Assembly: GCF_000430845.1 (NCBI RefSeq)
Contig: NZ_AUMU01000006.1
Location: 104,114 to 168,113 of the forward strand
DNA: 64,000 nucleotides
DNA from: Chryseobacterium gregarium DSM 19109
Lineage (GTDB): Bacteria; Bacteroidota; Bacteroidia; Flavobacteriales; Weeksellaceae
Reading direction: 5' to 3'
Shown here: positions 17,064 through 28,068 of the stretch, piece after piece
Numbering within the stretch: position 1 is the stretch's first letter
How the letters are laid out: each line of letters opens with the position of its first letter
Notes under the pieces: model-generated
Told to the model about the DNA's origin: nothing
What the model saw: only the letters and a program-made list of their open reading frames with translations
Databases searched by the model: none
Position numbers and translations under genes: made by a program

Positions 17064-18406
17064 GATTTTGTGTTTTTAGGATTAAACTGAGGGTCGGTAG
17101 GGTCATACAACTTTGGAACCATCTTGATCTGTCTTGTTAACAGGAAAACGATCACCAAAGACAATGAAACGAAAACGGCCGTGAAAAAATAGAAAGAATA
17201 CTGGATCCCTGGCATCGGCGTTACCGCGTCAACGGTTCTCATAATCCCGTAGATAATCCAGGGCTGCCTCCCGACTTCCGTTACCGTCCAGCCTGCTTCC
17301 AGGGCAATGTACCCGAAAGGCATGGCGATTAAAAATGTTTTCAGCAGCCATCTTCTGTCCAGCCATTCTTTTCTGAAGAATAAAGCGTACAGATAAATCA
17401 TTCCGATAATAATCATCACCACACCGAAGAAAATCATAATCTGAAAGGCATAGTGCACCACGGCAACAGGCGGCCATTCATCCCGGGGGAAATCATTCAG
17501 TCCTTTCACTTCATGGTTGAAATCGTTGGAGACCAAAAAGCTTAATACTTTCGGGATCTTTATTGCGTATTTTATTTCACCTCTTTCCTCATCAGGAATT
17601 CCGCCGATGACAAAAGCGGCTCCTCTTTCTGTTTTGAAATGGGCTTCCATGGCAGCCAGTTTGATGGGTTGCCTTTCAGCGACGGATTTTGCTGCAGTAT
17701 CCCCGCTGAGAGGGGCTCCGAATGCTCCGATCATGGCGAAGCCTGCGGCAATCCTGAACGCTTTGGTATGAAATTCAACATTTTTCTTTTTTAAAATCAG
17801 GAATGCATGGACGCCTGCCACGGCAAATCCCGTAGCACAGAAAGCAGCAACGCTCATATGAAGAGCCTGTGAAAACCAGGCGTCGTTAAACATGGCTTTT
17901 ATCGGGTCTATATTCAGGTATTGCCCGTTGATATAATCAAATCCTGCGGGGGAATTCATCCATGCATTGGCAGCGACTACCAGGATTCCGGAAGCCAGTC
18001 CGCTTATGCCGACCAGAAATCCGCAGAACCAGTGGAACCACTTGTTGAAACGGTCCCATCCGTAAAGGAAAAAACCGATCGCAATGGCTTCGATAAAAAA
18101 TGCGGTTCCTTCCAGGGAAAAAGGCATCCCGAAAATCGGTCCCGCATGCTTCATGAAGTTGGGCCAGAGCAATCCTAATTCAAAGGAAAGCATTGTTCCG
18201 GAAACGGCTCCGACGGCAAAAAGGATGGCAACACCTTTGCTCCAGGCTTTGGTGAGACCTTTGTATACTTCATTTTTTGTTTTCAGATATTTCCAGTGGG
18301 CAAAAGCCATCAGAAAAGGCATCACCATACCGACACACGAAAAAATAATATGGAATCCAAGTGACATGGCCATCTGCGCACGGGCTGCAAGAAAATCGTC
18401 CATCAT
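17060..18406 (-). CDS. cydA: Cytochrome bd quinol oxidase subunit I
   Basis: A 448-residue subunit that binds haems b558, b595 and d. His in MSLGFHIIFSCVGM (residues ~14-27) is the haem b595 ligand; SLEGTAFFIEAIAIGFFLYG (~97-116) holds conserved acidic residues; the quinol-site region contains GRQPWIIYGIMRT (~382-394). At 448 residues it has the short Q-loop form rather than the long E. coli one. First gene of a two-gene operon; no promoter box was confidently seen in front. Confidence 0.96.
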   Translation of the reverse strand: MMDDFLAARAQMAMSLGFHIIFSCVGMVMPFLMAFAHWKYLKTKNEVYKGLTKAWSKGVAILFAVGAVSGTMLSFELGLLWPNFMKHAGPIFGMPFSLEGTAFFIEAIAIGFFLYGWDRFNKWFHWFCGFLVGISGLASGILVVAANAWMNSPAGFDYINGQYLNIDPIKAMFNDAWFSQALHMSVAAFCATGFAVAGVHAFLILKKKNVEFHTKAFRIAAGFAMIGAFGAPLSGDTAAKSVAERQPIKLAAMEAHFKTERGAAFVIGGIPDEERGEIKYAIKIPKVLSFLVSNDFNHEVKGLNDFPRDEWPPVAVVHYAFQIMIFFGVVMIIIGMIYLYALFFRKEWLDRRWLLKTFLIAMPFGYIALEAGWTVTEVGRQPWIIYGIMRTVDAVTPMPGIQYSFYFFTAVFVSLSLVIVFLLTRQIKMVPKLYDPTDPQFNPKNTKS

Positions 18407-18490
18407 ATCAAATTTTAATCAAATAAATGTAAGCATAAATTAAAGATATCCGGTATGATTTACAACAGTATCGCTTTAAAGAATAGATTT

Positions 18491-18498
18491 TAACTTTG
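18491..18498 (+). promoter_or_regulatory. Putative gyrB promoter -7 box
   Basis: TAACTTTG is a perfect TAnnTTTG match ~130 bases before gyrB. A -33 TTTG is not seen, and a weaker TAACTTTC lies at about 18559. Confidence 0.4.
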
Positions 18499-18552
18499 GT
18501 GTTTTTTGGAATAAATCACTTTGCATTCCCGGGAAAAATCAGTGTTTTTTGA

Positions 18553-20565
<2,013 letters not shown>

Positions 20566-20584
20566 ATAAAATCTTTAAACCTAA

Positions 20585-20617
20585 TAAAAAAGACTTCAGA
20601 AATGGAGTCTTTTTTTG
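20585..20617 (+). terminator. gyrB terminator
   Basis: Arms AAGACTTC and GGAGTCTT (one G-U pair) around AGAAAT, followed by seven or more T; it begins ~20 bases past the stop. Confidence 0.85.
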
Positions 20618-20766
20618 TTTTTATATGATGTTGAATATTATGGTGGGAAAACAAAGAAACCATCTGTTAAAATATTTTTTTAAGTTAGAAATTTATTTAT
20701 CAGTTCCTTTCATGATTTTATACCTTATTCATCAAAAATTAATTTCAGCAGTCCTTAAGATTTCAT

Positions 20767-20774
20767 TACTTTTG
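20767..20774 (+). promoter_or_regulatory. Promoter -7 box for the DUF3857 pair
   Basis: TACTTTTG fits TAnnTTTG and lies 16 bases before the start at 20791. Confidence 0.55.
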
Positions 20775-20790
20775 CTAAATTTTAATAACC

Positions 20791-22683
20791 ATGATGAAAA
20801 TATTCTGTATTGGGGCCCTTTCGATAGCTTCCTTATACCATTCACAGAACTTCCCGGTTTCTGCCATTCCTGAAAACTTGAAGAAGAATGCAGATGCCGT
20901 TATCAGGAAAGACTTTACAACAATCCAGATCAATAAAATTGATGATATAAAATACCAGTATTATACAGTAACTACAGTGCTTAATAAAGACGGGGATTCA
21001 GATGCCCAGGTTTTTATACCTTATGAAAAAGGGGATAATATTTCTGATATAAAAGTCAATATCTATGATGAATCCGGAAAAAAAATAAAATCATACACAA
21101 AGTCGGATTTCGGAGATTTTGCGAATAACAATCAGGGAACTTTTTATTCGGATAACAGGGTCATGGCTTTATCATATACACCGACACAATATCCTTATAC
21201 TATCGAGTTTACGTATCAGATCGGTGATGAAAATACCGTTTTTATGCCGGATTTCATGCCTTTCAGATCTACTAAGGTTTCTTTGGAAGAATCGCAGATG
21301 AAAATCATCAACAAATCAGGGATAGAGCTTAAAACAAAAACATATCCGTCAAAATATAATTACGCTGCCGTTACCGAAAGTGAAAATGCGGGCGAAAAAC
21401 TGTATATCTATAAAAATGTTCCGGCGATAGATGATAGCAATCTGTTGCCGCAACCTGAAAAAATTCTGCCAAAAGTAAGTTTTGCGTTAACCCGATTTAA
21501 TTTAGAGGGCAAACAGGGAACAATCAGCAATTGGAAAGATTTCGGAACCTGGTATTACCAGAATATCTTACAGCCTGTTTTTGTCTCTACTCCATCCATT
21601 AAAGCAGAAGTTGCAGCTTTGAACCTGCAGGGAAGTACGGAAGAAAAAGTAAAGACACTGTATCAGTATATGCAGAGCAAAACGAGGTACATTTTTGTTG
21701 CCCTGGGAATCGGCGGGTGGCAGCCGATGCTGCCTGATGAAGTACAGAAAAAGGGTTACGGAGACTGCAAGGGGCTTACTACCTACATGAAAACGTTGTT
21801 AGATGAAGCAGGAATTCCTTCTTATTACTGTAAAATCAATTCGGGGCCTTCGAATATTTCTTTCGATCCTGATTTCCCTAAAATGGGCGGGAACCATATT
21901 ATTCTGATGGTTCCGGCTGAAAAAGGAAATATCTGGCTTGAAAATACTTCCCAGCAGATCGCATTCAATCACTTAGGGTATACCACAACGGATAGGAATG
22001 TACTTATGGTTAAAAAAGAGGGTATTGAGATTATGTATACTCCTTCTTATACGGCAGATCAGAACAAAGAACGGCAGCTGTTAAAAATAAAGCTTAATGA
22101 AGACAACAGTATTTCAGGGGAAGGTAGCTTTTCATACACCGGGATTCAGTATGATAACAACCTGGTATTGTCTGCCATGGCTCCGAGAGAAAGAAACGAA
22201 GCTGTAAAAAGCCTTATGGATATTTTGAATTTCGAAAAAATTGAGATGAAAAACTTCCTGAATGATAGAGACCACGCAGTTGCAAAATTTGATCTTGATT
22301 TTAAAGCCGGCAATTACTCTAAAAATGCAGGCAGCAGCATCATTTTCAGGGCAGTGCCGATTTATTCGAACCAAATATACAAAACTGATGAAAACAGAGA
22401 ACTGCCTTTTGAACTGAGACAGTCTTTTGAAGATGAATATGAAATCAATTTTGCACTTCCTAAAAATTATAAGATAGATGAAGTTCCTGATAATGTTTTG
22501 CTTAATTCAGAATTTGGAACCTATACACTGAGTTTTGTAAAAAATGGTGATGAACTGAAAGTGAACAGAACCATCAGAATCAATAAAGGACTTTATCCGA
22601 AGGAAAAATACAACGATTACGTTAATTTCAGAAAAAAAACAATCAACATAGACAATTCAAAAATTCTAATTTCTAAGATCTAA
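20791..22683 (+). CDS. DUF3857/transglutaminase-like exported protein
   Basis: A 630-residue protein with a signal peptide (MMKIFCIGALSIASLYHS). An N-terminal DUF3857 domain (~residues 40-220) precedes a transglutaminase-like domain with the catalytic Cys in KGYGDCKGLTTYMKTLLDEA (~326-345) and a likely His in GNHIILMVP (~368-376). The C-terminal ~200 residues form a beta-rich DUF3858-like region. Members are predicted periplasmic cysteine hydrolases or transferases with no assigned substrate. It lies 2 bases before a paralogue, so they are one operon. Confidence 0.85.
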   Translation: MMKIFCIGALSIASLYHSQNFPVSAIPENLKKNADAVIRKDFTTIQINKIDDIKYQYYTVTTVLNKDGDSDAQVFIPYEKGDNISDIKVNIYDESGKKIKSYTKSDFGDFANNNQGTFYSDNRVMALSYTPTQYPYTIEFTYQIGDENTVFMPDFMPFRSTKVSLEESQMKIINKSGIELKTKTYPSKYNYAAVTESENAGEKLYIYKNVPAIDDSNLLPQPEKILPKVSFALTRFNLEGKQGTISNWKDFGTWYYQNILQPVFVSTPSIKAEVAALNLQGSTEEKVKTLYQYMQSKTRYIFVALGIGGWQPMLPDEVQKKGYGDCKGLTTYMKTLLDEAGIPSYYCKINSGPSNISFDPDFPKMGGNHIILMVPAEKGNIWLENTSQQIAFNHLGYTTTDRNVLMVKKEGIEIMYTPSYTADQNKERQLLKIKLNEDNSISGEGSFSYTGIQYDNNLVLSAMAPRERNEAVKSLMDILNFEKIEMKNFLNDRDHAVAKFDLDFKAGNYSKNAGSSIIFRAVPIYSNQIYKTDENRELPFELRQSFEDEYEINFALPKNYKIDEVPDNVLLNSEFGTYTLSFVKNGDELKVNRTIRINKGLYPKEKYNDYVNFRKKTINIDNSKILISKI

Positions 22684-22685
22684 CC

Positions 22686-24617
22686 ATGAAAAAAATACTT
22701 CTTCTGGCATTGTGCTCATTGAATTTTATGTTTCTTGAAGCACAGAAGCACCAGTTCCTTGAGCCTCCCGCCTTCAGTGATGCGGATTTATCAAAGCAGA
22801 AATCAGCGCTGGATGAAAATGCCCCGGCAGAAATTTTGTACAAATCCCTGCATTTCAGTGTCGATAACAATACGGGCAACCTGATAAAAAAAGCATTTTA
22901 CAGGGTGAAGATCTATGACAAGGATAAAGCGGAAGACTGGCTGAATCTTGAGATCCCCCTTTATCAGAGTGGGAGCAGTCAGGAAACACTTTCCAAAATG
23001 AAGGCTTTTACCTATAACTTTGAAAACGGAGCTTCAGTGGCAACAAAAGTTGATAAAAGCTCAAAGTATAAAAGCAAGGAAAGCAAGTATGTTTCCATTA
23101 CAAAATTTGCCTTTCCGAATGTGAAAAACGGTTCGGTCATCGAATACCAGTATGAAGTGAATTCTCCGTTTCTGTTTATTGTTCCTGAAATATTAATTGA
23201 AACGGATACACCATCTTTATATACCGAATATGTACTGGATAGTCCTTCCAGTATTGCCTACAATGTAAACTATACAGGCTTTCTGAACCCTAAATACCGG
23301 CAGGTTGATGAAAAGATGATGTATGGTGTAAGCTATAGAACCTATAGGTTCGGCTATGAAAACGTAAAAGGCTTTAAAAGTGAAAAGTTTATTAATAATG
23401 ACAGGAACTACCGGACAAAAATAAGCGCAGAACTGCATTCCACCAATTTTAAGGAACTCAAACTGTATTCCTCCTCTTGGGAGCAGATCAAAGAAAGGCT
23501 GTATGAAAACGAGGACTTCGGAGGGGAACTGAAGAAAACCAGACTGGCAAAAGAATATATGCCTGCCGGGATTTCAGGAATGCATGACGAAAAGGCAAAA
23601 GCAGACGCGGTCTTTAATTATGTAAAAAATACGTTCACATGGAATAAAGACAGGGGTATTTACGCCGAAGACGGCATCAAAAAAATGCTGGAAACAAAAA
23701 CCGGGAATGCTGCCGAGATCAATCTTTTTCTGATCATGATGCTTCGTGAAGCAGGAATCAAAGCCGACCCACTTGCCATTTCTACGGTAAGCAACGGCCT
23801 CATCAATATGGCATCACCCAACATTTCCAATATGAACTTTGTGATTGCCGCCGTTCAGGCAAAAGACGGGTTCCACTTATATGATGCTACGGCAAAACAG
23901 TCTTCAATGGACCAGCTGCCTCCGAGGGACTGGAACCAGTTCGGGATTCTGATGGCCAAAGAAAAAGTACAGCAGTTATCGATGGTCAATGCCAAAACGA
24001 GCTTTACTTACCTGACGGCAGAGGCCAAAATCAATGATGACGGAAGTATTTCAGGAACGTATTCCGATCGCGATACAGGAACCTATGCCATGTTTGCCAA
24101 GGAAAATTATGATGACAATGCCGATAAATACAAAAAGCAGTACAAGGACAACTTTGCCATAGATTTTACCGGTATAGATTCCAAAGTACTGGAAAACGGT
24201 GATTTTGAAAGTACCATGAAGTTCTCTTCGGATAACCTGATTGATAAAATCGGGAAGAAGATGATTATTAACCCGATGCTTTTTTTGAGCAAAAGCTCCA
24301 ATGAATTTGATCAGACAGAAGCACGGAAATACCTGATCGACTTCACTTCTCCCTTCACACGGGTGAAAAAGATTGTTCTGGAAATTCCGGAAGGCTATAC
24401 TGTTGAAGAAATGCCTAAAAGCAAAAGAATAGTGACAGAAGATAAAGAAATTGAATACAGCTATATCGCAGAGCAGAAAGGCAAAACCATAGAAGTTATT
24501 TCTACGACAAAAATTTTAAGCCCGAATTATCCCAAAGAATATTATCCGGCATTCAGGCAGATCTGGGGCGTGGCCTCTAAGCAGGAAAACCAGGTGATAA
24601 GTCTGGTGAAGAAATAA
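22686..24617 (+). CDS. DUF3857 protein with a degenerate transglutaminase domain
   Basis: A 643-residue paralogue of the preceding gene with a signal peptide (MKKILLLALCSLNFMFLEAQ). Overall layout is the same, with the DUF3857 domain first and the transglutaminase-like region at ~300-430. The position of the catalytic Cys reads KTGNAAEINLFLIMMLREAG (~338-357), so the GDCKG nucleophile is replaced by Asn/Ala. It is probably non-enzymatic, perhaps a partner of its active neighbour; that is inference. A strong hairpin ends the operon 30 bases past the stop. Confidence 0.83.
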   Translation: MKKILLLALCSLNFMFLEAQKHQFLEPPAFSDADLSKQKSALDENAPAEILYKSLHFSVDNNTGNLIKKAFYRVKIYDKDKAEDWLNLEIPLYQSGSSQETLSKMKAFTYNFENGASVATKVDKSSKYKSKESKYVSITKFAFPNVKNGSVIEYQYEVNSPFLFIVPEILIETDTPSLYTEYVLDSPSSIAYNVNYTGFLNPKYRQVDEKMMYGVSYRTYRFGYENVKGFKSEKFINNDRNYRTKISAELHSTNFKELKLYSSSWEQIKERLYENEDFGGELKKTRLAKEYMPAGISGMHDEKAKADAVFNYVKNTFTWNKDRGIYAEDGIKKMLETKTGNAAEINLFLIMMLREAGIKADPLAISTVSNGLINMASPNISNMNFVIAAVQAKDGFHLYDATAKQSSMDQLPPRDWNQFGILMAKEKVQQLSMVNAKTSFTYLTAEAKINDDGSISGTYSDRDTGTYAMFAKENYDDNADKYKKQYKDNFAIDFTGIDSKVLENGDFESTMKFSSDNLIDKIGKKMIINPMLFLSKSSNEFDQTEARKYLIDFTSPFTRVKKIVLEIPEGYTVEEMPKSKRIVTEDKEIEYSYIAEQKGKTIEVISTTKILSPNYPKEYYPAFRQIWGVASKQENQVISLVKK

Positions 24618-24644
24618 AAACCGTCAACTTTTAAAATAAGTCTG

Positions 24645-24671
24645 AAACCATTCATTTTTTGAATGGTTTTT
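24645..24671 (+). terminator. Terminator of the DUF3857 operon
   Basis: Stem AAACCATTCA/TGAATGGTTT with a five-T loop and a trailing T run. It lies inside a longer open frame upstream of the next gene, which supports that gene starting at 24696. Confidence 0.82.
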
Positions 24672-24695
24672 GCATATCAGAAAGAAAATCCAATT

Positions 24696-25517
24696 ATGAA
24701 AAATACCTTTGCCATTCTGACGTTATCCTCTTTCTTTATTTTTTCTGCCTGTAAAAAGTCTGACATCCATACGGAGACTGCCAAAACTGAAGTTGATCAA
24801 AAGCAATTTACGATTGATTCAGTAAGAGTTAACGACTCCATTCAGGTCAGTGATTCCCTGAAGATCAGGTATTATTCCATGATGCTGGTTTTTCCGGCGA
24901 TTAAAGATAAAAAACTGTTGGACAGCATTTATTTCGGGGATAAAAATATTCAGGATTTTTCTAAAAAAGGACTTCAGGCCCTGCTTGAAAAAAATAAGAA
25001 CGAATATTTCAGCCGGGTTAAAAAAGAGTCAAAGGACTTTCTTTCAGATCTTACCTTTTCACAGGAATGGTATTCCGATATGGGCATGAATATGAAATCA
25101 AATATCCATGATTATCTTCACATTGAGTATGTGTGGGGCTCCTATGAAGGTGGCGCGCATGACAATTACGGATTTTCAGAAAGGGTATTCGACCTGAAAA
25201 ACAATAAAAAAGTTGACCTGAAAGATATCACCTCGATGCCTAAAGGTAAACTGGAAGCCCTGCTGATTAAAAACATCAATAAAATAAACAGTGGAACAAC
25301 CGATGAAAGCGGGAAAGTCAACAATTCGGAAATGCTTCTGGTGGACACAGTGCCGGCTTCCGAAAATTTTTATTTTGATGACAAAAACCTGTATTTCCAT
25401 TACAGCCCTTATGAAATTGCCGCTTTTGCTGCCGGAGACATAACCATTCCAGTTTCGTGGCAGGAACTTGAAGGTACCTTGAATCCTGCATTTAAAGAAA
25501 GAATGAAAATTAAGTAA
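24696..25517 (+). CDS. DUF3298/RsiV-like lipoprotein
   Basis: A 273-residue precursor beginning MKNTFAILTLSSFFIFSACKK with lipobox FSAC. The middle (FSQEWYSDMGMNMKSN, then EYVWGSYEGGAHDNYG) and the following DLKNNKKVDLKDI match the PdaC/RsiV-like DUF4163-DUF3298 pair found in envelope proteins and anti-sigma factors. There is no transmembrane anti-sigma segment here, so it is an envelope lipoprotein of unknown role. The 24696 start is chosen because an earlier in-frame ATG overlaps the terminator of the previous operon. Confidence 0.78.
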   Translation: MKNTFAILTLSSFFIFSACKKSDIHTETAKTEVDQKQFTIDSVRVNDSIQVSDSLKIRYYSMMLVFPAIKDKKLLDSIYFGDKNIQDFSKKGLQALLEKNKNEYFSRVKKESKDFLSDLTFSQEWYSDMGMNMKSNIHDYLHIEYVWGSYEGGAHDNYGFSERVFDLKNNKKVDLKDITSMPKGKLEALLIKNINKINSGTTDESGKVNNSEMLLVDTVPASENFYFDDKNLYFHYSPYEIAAFAAGDITIPVSWQELEGTLNPAFKERMKIK

Positions 25518-25521
25518 TATT

Positions 25522-25550
25522 AATGCTTCCCGGTCCGGAAGCATTTTTTA
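25522..25550 (+). terminator. Terminator overlapping the next promoter
   Basis: Stem AATGCTTCC/GGAAGCATT with a 6-base loop and a T run. Its T run merges with the -7 box (25549-25556) of the following gene. Confidence 0.82.
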
Positions 25551-25556
25551 ATTTTG
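25549..25556 (+). promoter_or_regulatory. Promoter -7 box of the lipid kinase gene
   Basis: TAATTTTG is a perfect match. It ends 5 bases before the ATG at 25562, so the mRNA probably has little or no 5' leader. The upstream -33 region is taken up by the terminator stem. Confidence 0.55.
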
Positions 25557-25561
25557 CAGCA

Positions 25562-26413
25562 ATGGAAAAAGTTGCCTTCATCATCAATCCCTTTTCGGCA
25601 AAGAAGAATTATCAGCCGTTCCTCAATGAGCTGAAAACAAAGATAAAAGATCCTTTGTATTATATTTCAGAATCCATTCCCGGAACGAATGAATTTATCC
25701 AGATGCATTTAGAGGATGTGGATATTTTCGTTGCGATCGGTGGTGATGGCACCATTTCAACCGTGGCAAAAAATATCATTCATACGGAAAAGATCCTGGC
25801 TATTTTTCCGGCCGGTTCCGGCAACGGATTTTCCAACGAAACGAAATTCAGCAAGAACCTGGATGAGCTGCTGGAAAAACTCAAGGTGAAAAATTCCAGG
25901 AAAATTGATACTTTCACAGTCAACGGTCTGCTTTCCATCAATGTCTCCGGGACCGGCTTCGACGGAAAAGTAGTGAAGGAGTTTGAAAAGACGACCCGCG
26001 GGTTTAAAAATTACATCAGGGTTTCCCTTAAAACATTTTTTAGTTATAAACCGATCAAGCTTAAATTTTTAAACGAAGAGTATAAGCAATACAACGGGAA
26101 ATATCTGATGGTTAACATCGCCAACACCCGGCAGTTCGGAAACAACGCTTACATTGCGCCTCAGGCAAGCAAAAGCGACGGCCTGGTGGATATGGTCCTG
26201 GTAAAAAAGTTCCCATTGACGTATTCTGCCCTTTTCGCCTTCAGAATGTTTACGAAGAAATTAAAAGACGACCATTATATCACTTACCTGCCGGTTTCCG
26301 ACGTGGAATTTAAGGTAAATACCAAAAACTGGCATCTGGACGGAGAATTCAATAAAATAAAATCACCTGTTCATGTTAAAGTTCAGCCCTCCAGTCTTAA
26401 GATTTTAGTTTAA
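25562..26413 (+). CDS. Diacylglycerol kinase-family lipid kinase
   Basis: A 283-residue protein of the DagK/YegS catalytic family that phosphorylates diacylglycerol or related lipids with ATP. INPFSAKKN (residues ~7-15), AIGGDGTISTVAKNI (~58-72) and FPAGSGNGFSNE (~82-93) are the nucleotide-binding motifs; MVNIANTRQFGNNAYIAP and SDGLVDMVLVKKF fit the C-terminal domain. The start at 25562 is chosen because an earlier frame (25523) would lie over a terminator and promoter. Lipid substrate is not determined. Converges with a symporter gene across a dispersed repeat. Confidence 0.9.
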   Translation: MEKVAFIINPFSAKKNYQPFLNELKTKIKDPLYYISESIPGTNEFIQMHLEDVDIFVAIGGDGTISTVAKNIIHTEKILAIFPAGSGNGFSNETKFSKNLDELLEKLKVKNSRKIDTFTVNGLLSINVSGTGFDGKVVKEFEKTTRGFKNYIRVSLKTFFSYKPIKLKFLNEEYKQYNGKYLMVNIANTRQFGNNAYIAPQASKSDGLVDMVLVKKFPLTYSALFAFRMFTKKLKDDHYITYLPVSDVEFKVNTKNWHLDGEFNKIKSPVHVKVQPSSLKILV

Positions 26414-26486
26414 GTTATTGCAGAGAGCGAGAAAAGGATGCCATCCTAAAATATTACCTGCTACAACTTAACCATTATATTTTTTA

Positions 26487-26556
26487 GGAGCCGTTCCTGC
26501 TTTCCGTTGCAATCTTTTTCTTCAAAAAAGGATTTTCACTGCAATCAGGGCTGGGA
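26487..26556. repeat. Dispersed ~70-bp intergenic repeat, copy A
   Basis: About 85% identical to 41390-41460. Shared blocks include CGCTTTCC-like, AATCTTTTT, TTCAAAAAAGG and GGGCTGGGA. A central AATCTTTTT...AAAAAAGGATT can fold into a hairpin. Both copies lie between convergent genes, so a bidirectional terminator or REP-like role is possible. Confidence 0.75.
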
Positions 26557-26588
26557 TTTTGCCTGTAAAATATCAGCCGGTGGGATTA

Positions 26589-27869
26589 TCAGACTTCCAG
26601 TTTTTTCTCCACTTCATTCGGATGATCCAGGCAATACTGCAGCTGCTCCTTATCCAGCTGTTTTTCCCAGTTGGCCACTACAACGGTAGCCACGGAGTTC
26701 CCGATTACATTCGTCAAGGCACGGCATTCACTCATGAATTTATCAATCCCTAAAATAAGGGTCATCCCTGCAATAGGGATTTCCGGAACGACGGCTAAGG
26801 TGGCTGCCAGGGTTACAAATCCGGCACCGGTAACTCCCGCTGCTCCTTTTGAGCTCAGCATGGCAACCAGAAGCAGGATGATCTGCTTTTCAATCGGAAG
26901 ATGGATATCAAGAGCTTGGGCAATAAAAAGGGAGGCCAGCGTCATGTAAATATTGGTGCCGTCAAGATTGAATGAATATCCGGTCGGGACTACCAGTCCG
27001 ACAATCGCTCTGGAACAGCCTGCCTTTTCCAGTTTTTCCATAATTCCAGGAAGGGCAGATTCAGAAGAGCTGGTTCCCAAAACCAGTAAAAGCTCTTCCT
27101 TCAGATAATATATCAGCTTGAATATATTAAAACCGTTGTACCGGGCAACTGCACCCAGTACCACCACCACAAACAGCGCAGATGTGACATAAAAAGTACC
27201 GACCAGAAAAATAAGGTTTAAAACAGAATGAAGGCCATACTTGCCGATGGTGAATGCCATCGCTCCAAAAGCGCCGATAGGGGCCAGTTTCATCAGCATG
27301 TGGACAATTTTAAAAACGGGAGCCGAAAGTTCCTGTAAAAAATCGGTTACTTTACGGCTTTTTTCTTTTGTCAATACCAGGGCAACTCCCATCAAGACAG
27401 ACACCAGCAATACCTGAAGGATATTTTCCCCGACCAGCGGACTGAATAAAGTTTCGGGAATGATATTCATAATAAAGCCGGTGAGGGTAGATTCGTGGGC
27501 TTTCTGCTGGTATTGAGAAACATCTCCTGAAAGACTGGCCGGATCAATGTGCAGACCGTGGCCGGGCTGAAGGATATTCCCCACAATCAAACCGATAATT
27601 AACGCCAGGGTAGAGAATGTAATGAAATAGATCATGGCTTTAACAGCAATCCTTCCCACTTTTTTCAGGTCAGTCATGTGCGCGATCCCCAACGTAAGGG
27701 TAATGAAAATCACAGGGGCAATGATCATTTTTACCAATCGGATAAACCCGTCGCCTAAAGGCCTCATCTTTTCACCGAGTTCAGGATAAAACCTTCCTAA
27801 AAGAATCCCCGCAACAATGGCAATGATGACTTGGAAATAAAGCTGCTGATAAAGTTTTTTTGTTTTCAA
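26589..27869 (-). CDS. Dicarboxylate/amino acid:cation symporter
   Basis: A 426-residue membrane carrier of the DAACS (GltP/DctA) family, moving glutamate, aspartate or C4-dicarboxylates with H+ or Na+. Re-entrant loop HP1 carries [11 protein letters not shown] (Ser-rich motif), TM7 [11 protein letters not shown]2 [12 protein letters not shown], and TM8 has [20 protein letters not shown] with the substrate-binding Asp and Arg. The start codon is TTG at 27869; no better ATG is in frame before the first helix. Substrate preference cannot be read with certainty. It is separated from the upstream ggt gene by ~200 bases containing a GC-rich hairpin. Confidence 0.92.
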   Translation of the reverse strand: MKTKKLYQQLYFQVIIAIVAGILLGRFYPELGEKMRPLGDGFIRLVKMIIAPVIFITLTLGIAHMTDLKKVGRIAVKAMIYFITFSTLALIIGLIVGNILQPGHGLHIDPASLSGDVSQYQQKAHESTLTGFIMNIIPETLFSPLVGENILQVLLVSVLMGVALVLTKEKSRKVTDFLQELSAPVFKIVHMLMKLAPIGAFGAMAFTIGKYGLHSVLNLIFLVGTFYVTSALFVVVVLGAVARYNGFNIFKLIYYLKEELLLVLGTSSSESALPGIMEKLEKAGCSRAIVGLVVPTGYSFNLDGTNIYMTLASLFIAQALDIHLPIEKQIILLLVAMLSSKGAAGVTGAGFVTLAATLAVVPEIPIAGMTLILGIDKFMSECRALTNVIGNSVATVVVANWEKQLDKEQLQYCLDHPNEVEKKLEV

Positions 27870-27933
27870 TGAGATTGTTTTAAGCCTGAAAAATAAGAAA
27901 ATTACCTGAAAATATGATCGGTATCCTGTAAAG

Positions 27934-27962
27934 TTTCGGCGGGCCCGGAGCCCCCGCCGAAA
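27934..27962. terminator. GC-rich hairpin after ggt
   Basis: A perfect 10-bp stem TTTCGGCGGG/CCCGCCGAAA with a 9-base loop. No clear T run follows on the minus strand, so it may be a pause site or mRNA 3' stabiliser rather than a canonical terminator. Confidence 0.6.
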
Positions 27963-28068
27963 CTGATGAATGATTACCAGTTAACCGAATATCGAATTTC
28001 CCTTGGTTTTACAGCGCTGAAATTAAAATATAAAGGTAAACCCCTAAAACAGGCAGTACAGATCAAAC

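Noticed and set aside
20625..20873. Small open frame before the DUF3857 gene
   Set aside because: It covers the promoter and start of the DUF3857 gene and its translation is low-complexity with no family resemblance.
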